Shown: positions 19,318-29,882, counted from the stretch's first letter. The stretch: DNA of 64,000 nt from an uncultured Clostridia bacterium (GCA_928721915.1 CAKMVZ010000005.1:1-64000); one strand, 5' to 3'. Numbers and translations: made by a program. The notes: generated by a model not told the origin, from the letters alone.

Positions 19318-20343
19318 ATGAAAGAAAAGAAAGATGAGAATAAAAAAATTGAAAAAAATAATAATAGTAGTAATAAAGAAAATAAAGAAGGATTAAGTAA
19401 AAGAATTTTAAATATATTTTTAACTATAATAGTTATTATAACAGTTGCTGCAGGATCTGTTATATATTATCAATTATATAAATATTCATCAGAGGAGATT
19501 TCAAATACTACTTCAAATAATGAAGCTTCAACTGTTGCAGAAATTATAAATACAGTTATGGATTCTAATTCTACAAATACTAACCAATCTTCTACATCAT
19601 CTGGAAATACAACTATTTCTACATCAGATGCGGACTCAAGGAAGGTATTAAATGAAGAAATTATAGTTTTATATGATGGTTTAGTTTTAAATGTTTCAGA
19701 AATGAAAGTAGTAGATTTGCAGTATATTGATAATTCAAACCCAGAAAAAGAAAATTATGTAATTACATATTATAATTATGAAAATTTTGGATTTACAAAA
19801 TCTTCATTAGGAACTTTATCAGAGCAAGTTCTTGATGGATTAGTAAAAATAGATAATGTAGGAAAAGTTGCAATTTCAGAAAATTATGATGCAATACCAA
19901 GAGATATACAAGTTATAAATTCAATTCCTGCTGTTGTTTTAGACAATAATTCAGATTTTGCAAATTATGACACTAAAAAAACTATAATTTCTGATTTAGA
20001 TGGAAATGGAACAAATGAATATTTACTTATATTATCTAGTAAAACAACTGGAGAATCAAAAATTGTTTTAGTTGAATCAACAGGATTTATTAAAGCAACT
20101 ATAGCTTCTATGAGTAAATCAGGTTGGGAAAATATTTCTACTGATGGATATTATTTAAGCTATAATAATATTGAGGTTTTAGATGTAGATAATGACGGAA
20201 TTATGGAAATTTTATTTGAAATTCCAACAACATCTTCTGTACCAACACAGGTAAGTTTACTTAAATATAAAAATGGAGATCTAACAGGTTCAACTGATAT
20301 GGAATGTTCTTTAGTAAATAATAATAATACAGAAAATAATTAA
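19318..20343 (+). CDS. Membrane-anchored FG-GAP/VCBS-like protein
   Basis: 341 aa from ATG 19318, preferred over ATG 19312 because AAGGAGA (19304-19310) is then 7 bases away. A charged cytoplasmic tail, one membrane helix (about residues 29-50), a Ser/Thr/Asn-rich stalk (to about 110), then an extracellular domain with two EF-hand-like DxDxxG repeats, DLDGNGTNEY and DVDNDGIMEI, typical of FG-GAP/VCBS propeller blades. Role unknown. Confidence 0.75.
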   Translation: MKEKKDENKKIEKNNNSSNKENKEGLSKRILNIFLTIIVIITVAAGSVIYYQLYKYSSEEISNTTSNNEASTVAEIINTVMDSNSTNTNQSSTSSGNTTISTSDADSRKVLNEEIIVLYDGLVLNVSEMKVVDLQYIDNSNPEKENYVITYYNYENFGFTKSSLGTLSEQVLDGLVKIDNVGKVAISENYDAIPRDIQVINSIPAVVLDNNSDFANYDTKKTIISDLDGNGTNEYLLILSSKTTGESKIVLVESTGFIKATIASMSKSGWENISTDGYYLSYNNIEVLDVDNDGIMEILFEIPTTSSVPTQVSLLKYKNGDLTGSTDMECSLVNNNNTENN

Positions 20344-20346
20344 ATC

Positions 20347-20384
20347 AAAAGCCGCAGTAGTTAAAAAACTACTGCGGCTTTTTG
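20347..20384 (+). terminator. Strong Rho-independent terminator
   Basis: Perfect 14-bp arms AAGCCGCAGTAGTT/AACTACTGCGGCTT with a short A loop and T run. Confidence 0.92.
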
Positions 20385-20398
20385 CTGCTTTAGCTTTT

Positions 20399-20424
20399 GT
20401 ATATCAAAGAAATCTTTGATATAC
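20399..20424. repeat. 26-bp perfect palindrome between convergent genes
   Basis: GTATATCAAAG and CTTTGATATAC arms separated by four bases. It lies between the terminator of the + strand gene and the end of the - strand gene. It could help terminate the - strand transcript, though no T run is evident, or bind a protein. Confidence 0.55.
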
Positions 20425-20440
20425 ACTTTCCATAAATCAA

Positions 20441-20866
20441 TCACCAAATAATAGTGGAGATTGCATAAATAGTTAGGACTTCAAATTCTCCTATAATAAT
20501 CCCTATGCTTCTTAAGTAAGCTCCTAAAAAATCAATTCCAAAAATTAAAATTGTTGGAATAAGGAAAACTATAAAAAGCCTATTTATTATCCTTGATAAT
20601 TTTTTTGAACCACTATTTAAATTTCTAAAAAGAAAAATAACGATAGCGGCAACAAATAGAAAAATAAGGATAAAAGTGTTAAGCATCATTATAAGCTTCC
20701 AACCTACAATTGCTGCTTCAGAATTAGTTATCGCCATTAAAAATACAAAGCCATTAACCAGAAAAATATGGATAAATGCTAAAACTTTAGAAACTAATCC
20801 ACTCCGGAAAGCTAAAAGTGCTACGCAGCTTCCTACAATTGCAAGGAAAAATAATAAAGTGTTCAT
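20441..20866 (-). CDS. Small membrane protein with an in-frame CGG
   Basis: 141 aa with five hydrophobic segments, good SD (AGAGAGG) before ATG 20866. No family recognised. Its codon 21 is CGG (20806-20804). Unlike the sites in other genes, the frame stays open only if CGG is read as one codon (probably Arg, in the loop after helix 1). A +1 shift there would read GGA GTG GAT TAG and stop after 23 residues. It is either a recent acquisition, a regulated truncation, or evidence that CGG is not always frameshifted. Confidence 0.6.
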   Translation of the reverse strand: MNTLLFFLAIVGSCVALLAFRSGLVSKVLAFIHIFLVNGFVFLMAITNSEAAIVGWKLIMMLNTFILIFLFVAAIVIFLFRNLNSGSKKLSRIINRLFIVFLIPTILIFGIDFLGAYLRSIGIIIGEFEVLTIYAISTIIW

Positions 20867-20989
20867 GTTTTTACCTCTCTTTCTTAATTTTTAAAATAAA
20901 TGTTTACATGAACTTTTTTCAAGCGTCGGCCTGAAAATTTATATTAATTATACTATAAAAAAATTTTTTATTCAAATTTAAAAATATGC

Positions 20990-21018
20990 TTGACATTTAC
21001 GAACCTTTGTTTTATAAT
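20990..21018 (+). promoter_or_regulatory. addA promoter with LexA-like SOS box in the spacer
   Basis: Consensus TTGACA at 20990-20995 and TATAAT at 21013-21018, 17-base spacer. Within the spacer is CGAACctttGTTTT (21000-21013), 8 of 10 to the Bacillota LexA half sites CGAAC-N4-GTTCG. This also shows that the ATG at 20986 is not the addA start. Confidence 0.75.
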
Positions 21019-21054
21019 CTCGTTATAGAAATTTTTAAAATGGAGTTTAAAAAT

Positions 21055-24000
21055 ATGAATTTTACAGATGAGCAAAAAGATGCAATATATAAAAAAGGAA
21101 ATAATATTTTAGTAGCAGCAGCTGCTGGTAGTGGAAAAACAGCAGTACTTGTTGAAAGAATAATTCAAAAAATTCTTGTAGATGGAGTAGATATTGATAA
21201 ATTATTAGTAGTAACTTTTACTAATGCTGCTGCTTCTGAAATGAGGGAAAGAATTTTAGAAGCAATATATAAAAAATTAGATGAAGATCCTGAAAATACT
21301 AATCTTCAAAGGCAAATAAATTTACTTGGAAAGTCAAATATTTGTACAATTCATTCATTTTGTTTAGATGTTATAAAAAATAATTTTTATGAAATAAATA
21401 TATCTCCAAATTTTAGAATCGCTTCAGAAGAGGAAATAGTTTTATTAAAGCAGGAAATTTTGGATGATTTATTTGAAGAAAAATATGAAGCTGAAGATGA
21501 GAAGTTTTTGAAATTAGTTGATATTTATACAGGATATAGAGGTGATGATGAACTTAAAAATTTAGTCTTAAAATTATTTGATTTTTCGCGGAAGTTCTGT
21601 ATTTCCAGAAGAGTGGTTAGAAGAAAAAGTTCAAATGTTTAATTCTAAAAATAAAAATGATGATGATTTTGGAAAATCTGTATGGGGAAAAATTTTATTA
21701 GATGAAATTAAGCAAGAAATTTTAGATGGAGAAAAAAATTTAAAAATTGTTCAAAATAAAATGATTAAATTTATTGAACTTGATAAATATACAGATATTA
21801 TAAATAGCGATATTGAAAATTTAAGAAGTTTTGAAAACGCAATTAATATATCTTGGGATAATGCATATGAATATTTTTTAAATTTTAATTTTGATAGATG
21901 GCCAACTGATAAAAAAATTGATTTAAATTTAAAAGATGAAGCAAAAGATGTTAGAAATGAAGTAAAGAAAAAAATAAATTCTATTTCTAATAAAATTTTA
22001 TTATATAATTCTAATGATGCATATAATAATATTTTTGCAATGTATGAAATTTTAGGATATTTAAAGGATTTATGCTTAGACTTTGGGAAAAAATACAAAG
22101 AATATAAAAAAGAAAAAAATATAATAGATTTTAATGATATTGAGCATTTTGCTTTAAAAATTTTAGTAAAAAAAGATGAAAATGGAAATTTAGTTAAAAC
22201 AGAAACTGCAAAAAAATATACTGAAAAATTTGTAGAAGTTGCTATTGATGAATATCAAGATAGTAATAGAATTCAAGAGCAGATTTTAACATCTGTTTCA
22301 AATGGAAAAAATTTATTTATGGTTGGGGATGTTAAGCAAAGTATATATAAATTTAGAAAAGCTTGTCCAGATTTATTTTCAGAAAAATATGATACATATA
22401 GTCTTGATGGAAATGATAAAGGATTAAAAATTCAATTATTCAAAAATTTTAGAAGTAGAAAAAATATTTTGGATTTAAGTAATAATATTTTTGAAGGAAT
22501 AATGAGTAAGAAATTAGGCGATATAGAATATGATGAAAGCGAGTTTTTAAATTATGAAGCAAAATATGATGAATCAGAATATATGAATGACCCAGAAGTT
22601 TATGTGATTGATACAAAAAATGCTTATGCAGAAGAAGAAAATTTTTGGAAAACTGATGAAGAAACTGAATCTCAAGAAGAGTTAGATTTTGAAATTAAGC
22701 AAATGGAAAAGGAGGAAATAGAAAGTAAATTTATAGCAAAGAAAATAAATGAAATAATAGAAAAAAAAGTATTAGTTACAAATAAAGATAAATCAAAAAG
22801 AGCAGTTAAATATAGTGATATAGTTATTTTGCTTCGTTCAACGAAATCTGCTGATATTTATGAAAGGGAACTTTTAAAAAATAATATACCTGTTTTTACA
22901 GATGGTGGAGCAGAATATTTAGAAACAGTTGAAATTTCTACTATAATGAATTTACTTAAAATTTTAGATAATCCATATAATGATATTCCATTAGTTTCAG
23001 TATTAAGAAGCAGGTTATTTGAATTTACAGATAATGAGATAATTAGTATAAGACTTACTAATAGAGATGTAAATTTTTGGAAAAGTATTGAAAAAGCTAT
23101 AGAAAATTTAGAAGATGTTAAATTAAAAGATAAATTAAAAAAATTTAAACTAAAAATAGAAGAATGGAGAAAAGACAGTGAATATATGCCTCTTTCAGAA
23201 TTAATATGGAAGATTTATGTAGAAACAGGATATTATAATTATGTTTCTTTAATGCCTAATGGTTCTATTAGACAAGCTAATCTTAAAATGCTTTTTGAAA
23301 GAGCAAAAGAATATGAAAAAACAAGTTTTAAAGGATTATTTAATTTTATTAGATTTATAGAAAGATTAAGAGTAAGTAACTCAGATTTAAGTTCTGCTAA
23401 AGTAATTGGAGAAAATGAAAATGTTGTTAGGATAATGAGTATTCACAAAAGTAAAGGTTTAGAATTTCCAATTGTATTTGTTAGTAATACTAATAAAAGA
23501 ATAAATCAAGAGGATTTAAAAGGAGATATTTTATTTCATCAAGATATAGGTATTGGTCCAGAATATATAAATTATGAAAGAAAAATAGAATATTCAACTC
23601 CTGCTAAACAAGCTATAAAATTAAAACTAAAAGAAGAAAATATATCAGAAGAAATGAGAGTTTTATATGTTGCTTTAACTAGAGCAAAAGAAAAAATTAT
23701 AATTACAGCAGTAAAAAATGATGAACAAAAAGATTTAGACAAAAAGAAAGAGATTTTAGAAGTATATGTAAAAAATAAAAAAATTAATCCAATTTTATTA
23801 AAAAAATATTCTTCATATATTGACTGGATAGAACTTACATATCTTAAAAACAAAATTTTAGATGAGGAAGAAATTTTTAAATTTAATATTATAGATGTAA
23901 AAGATTTTTCTTTAGATCTAGATGAAAAAATAGAAGAAGAAAAAATATTAGATTATTCAGAATATAATAATTTTGAAAAATTAGAAGAAAAATTAAATTG

Positions 24001-24724
24001 GGAATATAAAGATATATTAAAAACAAAACTTCCTATAAAAAGTACAGTAAGCGAAATTAAGAGAATAAAAAATAATGAAAGTTTAAAATCAAAAGATGAA
24101 TTAGAAAATTATGAGAAAAAATTAGAAGAAGAAAATGAAATTCAATTTTTATCAAATGAGAAAATTGGATTAGCTAATATTGTTCCGGAGTTTTTAAAAG
24201 ATTCTAAGATTGATTCAAGCAAAATTGGAACTATTACTCATTTAGTTTTACAAAAAATGGATTTTAATTTAATAAAAACTAAAGATGATATTAAAGATTT
24301 TATTCAAGAATTAGTATATAAAAACTTTTTATCACAAGAAGAAGCAGAAAAAATTAATATAGAAAATATTTATGTATTTTTAAACTCTGATTTTGCCAAA
24401 AAAATAAAAAAATCACAAAAAATATATAAAGAAAAACCATTTTTTATGAAAATTAAAGCAAAAGAATTTTTAAAAGAATCCGAAAATGAAGAAATTTTAG
24501 TACAGGGTGTTATTGATTTATACTTTGAAAATGATGATAATAATTTAATTTTAGTAGATTATAAAACTGATTATTTAAATCCAACAGAAGAAGATAAATT
24601 AATTAATAAATATAAAATGCAATTAGAACTTTATAAAGAAGCTTTAGAAGGTGCAACAAATAAAAAAGTTTCAGAAGTATATATATATTCTCTTACTTTA
24701 AATAAAGAAATAAGAATTTTTTAA
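21055..24724 (+). CDS. addA: ATP-dependent helicase/nuclease subunit A, joined across a +1 shift at CGG 21589
   Basis: Start ATG 21055, 9 bases after GGAG. Restored length 1222 aa, normal for AddA. UvrD-type motifs: AAAGSGKTAVL (Walker A), TFTNAAASEM (Ia), IDEYQDSN (II), GDVKQSIYKFR (III), SIHKSKGLEF and VALTRAKE (V/VI), and a C-terminal RecB-type nuclease with GTITHLVLQ and LVDYKTD. The CGG at 21589 is read as Gly179 after C-skipping, giving FDFSGSSVFPEEW, the expected AddA segment. It processes double-strand breaks for recombination. No addB is adjacent in the window. Confidence 0.93.
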
Positions 24725-24780
24725 TTAATAGAATTAAGTAAACTTTTAGTAGAATTTGGTTAATATTCCTAAAAATGGGA

Positions 24781-24809
24781 TTTACAAAAAAATCTTGTTA
24801 TGATAAAAT
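24781..24809 (+). promoter_or_regulatory. Sigma-A-type promoter of the GH25 gene
   Basis: TTTACA 24781-24786, 17-base spacer, TAAAAT 24804-24809 with extended TGA. Confidence 0.6.
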
Positions 24810-24853
24810 TCTTCATGTATTAAAAAATACATATAAATTAAATTTATTTAAAA

Positions 24854-24880
24854 GTTTATAGGTAACTAAAAACCTAAAAA
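24854..24880 (+). promoter_or_regulatory. Pseudoknot-like leader, copy A
   Basis: GTTTATAGGTAACT followed by AAAAACCTAAA. Proposed stem 1 pairs AGTT with AACT; proposed stem 2 pairs TAGGT with ACCTA. It ends 8 bases before the SD (AAGGAG) of the GH25 gene. Homologous elements lie at 33277, 54330 and 62361. Confidence 0.6.
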
Positions 24881-24901
24881 AATTTTTAAGGAGATGTTTT
24901 T

Positions 24902-26692
24902 ATGAAAATGATTAAAAAAATCTTTTTAGTTTCTATAGTTTTAGTTTTAGCATTATCTGTTAAGATATTTGCAGTAGAAACTGGAGAAACAATTACTTAT
25001 AATGGAATTACAACAACAATGCCAGAAATTGTAAGTTTAGATGAAATAGATAAAGAAGAAGATCCATTATATGTAAATCTTTCAAAAACTCCTTCTTTAA
25101 TGGCTGCAAATGGTGATAATAGTGTTTCAAGTATTATTTCAAAATTTGAAACATCTGGTGATGCAGCTGTTGGAATTGATGTTTCTTATTATCAAGGAAA
25201 TGTTAATTGGAAAGAAGTTGCAAGTTCAGGAGTGAAATTTGCAATTATTAGATGTGGAGGAAGAGGATTAACAACAGGTGCAATATTTGAAGATACAAAA
25301 TTTAGAGAATATGTTCAAGGTGCAATTGATAATGGAATTTATGTAGGAATTTATTTTTATTCTGCAGCAATAAATGAAGAGGAAGCTTTGCAGGAAGCTG
25401 CAGCTGTTGTAAATATGATAAAAGGTTATGATATAAGATATCCTGTAGCTTATGATTTTGAAAATTTTTCATCTGCTGGATATAGAACAGATGGACTTTC
25501 TATAGAACAAATAAATAAAAATGGAAAAACATTTTTAAGTTATATTAGAAACGCTGGATATACAGCAATGCTTTATGGAAGTTCAAGTCCTTTAAATACT
25601 AAATGGGATAGTGAAATTCGTTCAAGTTATGATGTTTGGGTTGCTCATTATAAAGCAGAAAAACCTTCATATACAGGAAATTATAATATATGGCAATATA
25701 CAAGTGAAGGTTCTGTTCCAGGAATTAGTGGAAATGTTGATATTGATATAGATTATACATATTATATGAGATTACACAATATTGATATAACAAATTATAT
25801 TTTTGACGCGACATATTATGCAGATAAATATCCAGATTTAAAAGCAGCATTTGGATATAATACTTCAGCTTTAAAACAACATTATGAAACAAATGGTAAA
25901 AAAGAGGGTAGAATGGCTTCTCCAGTATTTGACCCTATGTATTACTTAAATAAATATCCGGATTTAAAAGCAGCATTTGGAACAAATTATGAAGCAGCAT
26001 ACAATCATTTTAAAACAAATGGAATAAATGAGAATAGAGTTGGAAGCAAATATTTTGATGTAAATTATTATATATCTAATAATTCAGATGTAAAAAAAGC
26101 ATATTATTCAAGTAAAACATATTCTTTAGTTCATTTTGTACAAAATGGACTAAATGAAGGAAGACAAGGAAGTTCAGAATTTAATGTAAAAAATTATTAT
26201 AATTCACAAAGTAGTTATACTAAAAAACAACTTGGAACTTCATATATAAAATATTATGCTTTAGCTGATGGTGGAAATCCTATAAATGATAAACCTATTA
26301 ATATAACAAATTATATGTTTGATAGTAAATATTATGCAGATAAATATCCAGATTTAAAAGCAGCATTTGGATATAATACTTCAGATTTAAAACAACATTA
26401 TGAAGTTCATGGTAAAAAAGAAGGTAGAATGGCTTCTCCAGTATTTGACCCTGTATACTATATAAATAAATATTCTGACTTAAAAGCAGCATTTGGAACA
26501 AATTATGAAGCAGCATATAATCATTTTATAGCAAATGGAATAAATGAAGGTAGGCAAGGAAGTTCAGAATTTAATGTTGTAAAATATATAAATAATTACG
26601 CAGACTTACAAGAAGTATTTGGACCAAATTATTCAAAAGCTTTAGAGCATTATATGATAAATGGAAGAAATGAAGGTAGAATAGCTGTATAA
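24902..26692 (+). CDS. Secreted GH25 muramidase with C-terminal repeats
   Basis: 596 aa. Signal peptide at residues 1-24. The GH25 catalytic domain spans about 80-295: GIDVSYYQG with the active-site Asp, AYDFEN with the DxE pair, and the IWQYTS and DIDIDYTYY ends. It cleaves the N-acetylmuramyl-glucosaminyl bond of peptidoglycan outside the cell. The rest is about seven repeats of around 42 residues of the type FD..YY..KYPDLKAAFG...HY..NGK.EGR, probably wall binding. Own promoter, leader and terminator. Confidence 0.9.
   Translation: MKMIKKIFLVSIVLVLALSVKIFAVETGETITYNGITTTMPEIVSLDEIDKEEDPLYVNLSKTPSLMAANGDNSVSSIISKFETSGDAAVGIDVSYYQGNVNWKEVASSGVKFAIIRCGGRGLTTGAIFEDTKFREYVQGAIDNGIYVGIYFYSAAINEEEALQEAAAVVNMIKGYDIRYPVAYDFENFSSAGYRTDGLSIEQINKNGKTFLSYIRNAGYTAMLYGSSSPLNTKWDSEIRSSYDVWVAHYKAEKPSYTGNYNIWQYTSEGSVPGISGNVDIDIDYTYYMRLHNIDITNYIFDATYYADKYPDLKAAFGYNTSALKQHYETNGKKEGRMASPVFDPMYYLNKYPDLKAAFGTNYEAAYNHFKTNGINENRVGSKYFDVNYYISNNSDVKKAYYSSKTYSLVHFVQNGLNEGRQGSSEFNVKNYYNSQSSYTKKQLGTSYIKYYALADGGNPINDKPINITNYMFDSKYYADKYPDLKAAFGYNTSDLKQHYEVHGKKEGRMASPVFDPVYYINKYSDLKAAFGTNYEAAYNHFIANGINEGRQGSSEFNVVKYINNYADLQEVFGPNYSKALEHYMINGRNEGRIAV
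25788..26528 (+). repeat. Near-identical 225-bp direct repeats inside the GH25 gene
   Basis: Bases 25788-26012 recur at 26304-26528, offset 516 bp (172 codons, frame kept), with few mismatches. Each covers two YPDLKAAFG modules. This indicates a recent in-frame duplication of wall-binding repeats. Confidence 0.85.
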
Positions 26693-26710
26693 ATTATAAA
26701 ATTAAATAAA

Positions 26711-26746
26711 GGGGGCAGAAAATAAAGTATTTTTCTGCCTCTTTTT
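26711..26746 (+). terminator. Terminator after GH25 gene
   Basis: GGCAGAAAATA/TATTTTTCTGCC hairpin followed by CTTTTTG. Confidence 0.8.
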
Positions 26747-26782
26747 GTTTAAAAATTTAATTCAATTTTTTAAAATTATAGC

Positions 26783-26811
26783 TTGTGATTATTTTATTGT
26801 TATGATATAAT
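26783..26811 (+). promoter_or_regulatory. Sigma-A-type promoter
   Basis: TTGTGA 26783-26788, 17-base spacer, TATAAT 26806-26811 with extended TGA. Confidence 0.65.
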
Positions 26812-26851
26812 ATACCTCGAATTTGGGATGTTGAATTGGAGGAAGAAAAAA

Positions 26852-28120
26852 GTGCTAGAAGAGGTATTGTTTTTATTAGTTGCGTTTTCTTTATTTATGT
26901 TCATATTTTCAAAAATAATTAGACGTAACGACTCTAATTACATAATAATATTAGCTTTTCAAGCAATAGGTATAGCAATTTGTTTTTTTGAAATAAGCCT
27001 AAAAATTTCTGCAAATTTCTTTTTCAAATTTATAAGATATTTATTTAGTATCGTATTACCAGTAGTTATTATTTTACTAGAAATAAAAGGAATTTTCTTT
27101 TCGGAATTTATTGTTAAATTTCTAGCCAAAATATATATAAATGTTGGGGATACAAAAAAAGCTAAAAATATATTAGTTAAATTTGTTTCAAAATATCCAG
27201 ACAGCTATGAAGGACATAAACTATTAGCTGAAGTTTATGAAAAAGAAGGTGGAATGAGAAAAGCAATTGATGAATATGTTATGGCATTAGATATAAGAGG
27301 AAATGACTATGTTTCATATTTTAAAATAGCAACACTTTTAAAAGAACTAGGTAAAAAAGATGAATCAGCCCAAATGTTACAAACTTTACTTAAATCAAAA
27401 CCTGAATATTATGAAGCAACTAGATTATTAGGCGATATACTTTGTGAACAAGAGAGATTTAAAGAGGCTGCAAATGTTTATCAAGATGCTTTAAAATATC
27501 ATTCAGCAGATTTTGATTTATATTATAATTTAGGTATAGTTTTTACTAGATTAAATGATTTTTCAGCTGCAAAAGAAATGTATGAAAAAGCTGCGGAACT
27601 TAATCATAGATTATATGGAGCATATTATAATTTGGGTCAAATATGTTTTATTGAAAAAGATCTAGATGCTGCCGAAAAATATTTTGAGAAGAGTTTGTAT
27701 GATGAAGATTTAGAGGCAATGTCATATTATCAATTGGCAAAAATTTATGCAATTAAGGGATTAAAAGAAAAAGCAATTAATTTTGTAAATAAAGCAATTG
27801 AAATAGAACCAAAATTATTAAAAAAGGCTGAAAAAGAAAAAGTATTTGATGGAATTAAAGAATATATTACTGTATCTGTAAAAATGGATGAGCCACCAAA
27901 AAAAGAAGAGACAAAAGAAACAAAAACGATTGATGAAATAGTTGCTCAAAAACATTTAGAAGATACAACAGAATTAGTTCAAAAGATAAATGAAAATACG
28001 GTATCAGAAAAGGTTACAAATATTATAAATAAAGAAAAATTAAAACAATTATTAGATAAAGAAAAAGAAGAAGAATTATCTTTAGATGATAATGAAAAGG
28101 AGCAAAAAAATAATACATAA
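26852..28120 (+). CDS. Membrane-anchored TPR protein
   Basis: 422 aa from GTG 26852, chosen because GGAGG (26838-26842) sits 9 bases upstream; the in-frame ATG 26828 lacks an SD. Three N-terminal membrane helices (to about residue 90) are followed by about six tetratricopeptide repeats (residues 97-315, for example AYYNLGQICFIEKDLDAAEKYF) and a charged Lys/Glu tail. A membrane scaffold for an unknown complex. dpaA follows 67 bases later. Confidence 0.8.
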   Translation: MLEEVLFLLVAFSLFMFIFSKIIRRNDSNYIIILAFQAIGIAICFFEISLKISANFFFKFIRYLFSIVLPVVIILLEIKGIFFSEFIVKFLAKIYINVGDTKKAKNILVKFVSKYPDSYEGHKLLAEVYEKEGGMRKAIDEYVMALDIRGNDYVSYFKIATLLKELGKKDESAQMLQTLLKSKPEYYEATRLLGDILCEQERFKEAANVYQDALKYHSADFDLYYNLGIVFTRLNDFSAAKEMYEKAAELNHRLYGAYYNLGQICFIEKDLDAAEKYFEKSLYDEDLEAMSYYQLAKIYAIKGLKEKAINFVNKAIEIEPKLLKKAEKEKVFDGIKEYITVSVKMDEPPKKEETKETKTIDEIVAQKHLEDTTELVQKINENTVSEKVTNIINKEKLKQLLDKEKEEELSLDDNEKEQKNNT

Positions 28121-28187
28121 CATTTTGATTTATACATAAGATTAAAATAGAAATAAATTTTTCTATAAATTGAAAGGAGATAAATGT

Positions 28188-29061
28188 ATGAAAAAAGCAA
28201 TTTCAGTAGTTGGAGGAGATTTGAGAATCGTAAAATTAGTAGAGATGCTTATAGAAGATGGTTACACAGTCTACACTTATGGATTAGAATACTCTGAGGA
28301 GTTACTTAAATTAGATAGAGTTGAGATGTGTCCAACTTTATCTGATGCTGTAAAAGATTCTAAAGCAGTTGTTGGCCCTATTCCACTATCAAGTGATAGA
28401 AAAAATCTTTCAATGCCATTTAGTAATATAAAGTTACCAATTGAAGATTTTATTGATTGTTTAAATGGAAAAATTTTAATTGCAGGTAATATAACAGAAC
28501 CTATTAGAAATATTTTAGATGGAAAATCAATTGAATATATTGATTTATTAAAAAGAGAAGAATTTTCAGTTTTAAATACTATATCAACTGCAGAAGGTAC
28601 AATTCAAATAGCAATGGAAGAAACACAAAAAACAGTTCATGGAAGAAATGTTTTAATAATGGGATTTCGGAAGAATTGGTAAAGTATTATCAAAAATGCT
28701 TACAGGAATTGGTGCAAAGGTATATTGTGAAGCTAGAAAAAATGAGGATATCGCATGGATTAAAGCTTATGGATATGAGCCAATTCATTTAAATGACTTA
28801 GATGAAAACTTATCAAAGTTTGATATAATTATTAATACAATACCATTTCAAATTTTAGATAATGATAGATTAGATTTACTAAAAAAAGATATTGTAATTA
28901 TAGATTTAGCTTCTAATCCAGGAGGAGTAGATAGAAAAGCCGCTAAAGAAAAAAATATAAAATTAATTTGGGCTTTATCTTTGCCAGGTAAAGTAGCACC
29001 TGTTACTTCAGCTGAATTTATAAAAGAAACATTATATCATGCATTAAAAGAATTAGGATAA
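28188..29061 (+). CDS. dpaA: Dipicolinate synthase subunit A, joined across a +1 shift at CGG 28668
   Basis: 290 aa after joining, normal for DpaA. The N-terminus (ISVVGGDLRIVKLVEML) and C-terminus (IIDLASNPGGVD, LSLPGKVAPVTSA) are typical. The CGG at 28668 is the second glycine of the NAD(P)-binding motif: skipping C restores IMGFGRIGKVL (Gly161). DpaA makes dipicolinate from a dihydrodipicolinate-pathway intermediate in the mother cell during sporulation. dpaB, usually next door, is not in the window. SD AAAGGAG. Confidence 0.92.
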
Positions 29062-29078
29062 TTTAAAAGGAGATATCT

Positions 29079-29882
29079 ATGACAACAATACAAGCATTAA
29101 TATTAGGAATTATACAGGCATTAACAGAGTTTTTGCCTGTTTCAAGTTCAGCGCACTTAAATATATTTCCATGGATTTTTGGCTGGAATGTTCCAGAAAG
29201 TTTTGATGTAGCTTTACATATTGGAACTCTTTTTGCAATAGTTATATATTTTTTCAAAGATTGGATAAATTTAATAAAAGGTGGATTTAAAAAAGTAGTA
29301 AAAAAAGAAGATTCTTTAGAAGGAAAGATATTTTGGTATTTGGTAATTGCAACAATTCCAGCTGGAATTTTAAGCTTGGTTTTAGATAAAGTTTCATCAA
29401 GCATTGTTGGTGATAATATTGTATTAGAAATGAGCCTGATTGCGGTAGCCTTAATAGTTATGGGAATTATTTTATATATAGTTGACAAAAAATGTAAGTC
29501 AGAAACTAATTATGAAAATATTAGTTTAAAACAATCTATTTTAGTTGGAATTTCTCAGGCTATTGCAGCTGCTTTTCCAGGAGTTTCACGTTCTGGTATT
29601 ACAATGACTGTATCAAGAGCTTTAAAAATAGATAGACAAAGTGCAGCTAAGTTTTCATTTTTGTTAGCAACACCAATTACTTTTGCAGCAGCAATTGTAA
29701 ATATAAAGGATTTTGTTTTTAATACGCCTTTTGTAGTAGGAGTGCTTGCTAGTTTTATATTAGGCCTTATTGTAATTAAATTTTTCTTAAAATATTTAAA
29801 AAAAGGTAGTTTTAAAGGATTTGCAATTTATAGAGTTGTTTTAGGAATTATAATTTTTACATTATTAATATTTAATCATTAA
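29079..29882 (+). CDS. uppP: Undecaprenyl-diphosphatase
   Basis: 267 aa, seven or eight membrane helices. Signature EFLPVSSSAHL near residue 20 and PGVSRSGITMT near residue 165 are the two catalytic motifs of UppP/BacA. It dephosphorylates undecaprenyl-PP to recycle the lipid carrier for peptidoglycan and exopolysaccharide. 17 bases after dpaA, SD AAAAGGAG. Confidence 0.93.
   Translation: MTTIQALILGIIQALTEFLPVSSSAHLNIFPWIFGWNVPESFDVALHIGTLFAIVIYFFKDWINLIKGGFKKVVKKEDSLEGKIFWYLVIATIPAGILSLVLDKVSSSIVGDNIVLEMSLIAVALIVMGIILYIVDKKCKSETNYENISLKQSILVGISQAIAAAFPGVSRSGITMTVSRALKIDRQSAAKFSFLLATPITFAAAIVNIKDFVFNTPFVVGVLASFILGLIVIKFFLKYLKKGSFKGFAIYRVVLGIIIFTLLIFNH

Noticed and set aside
20676..20894. + strand 72-codon ORF opposite the small membrane gene
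   Set aside because: No SD; it is a shadow of the - strand membrane protein, which has a good SD and hydrophobic pattern.
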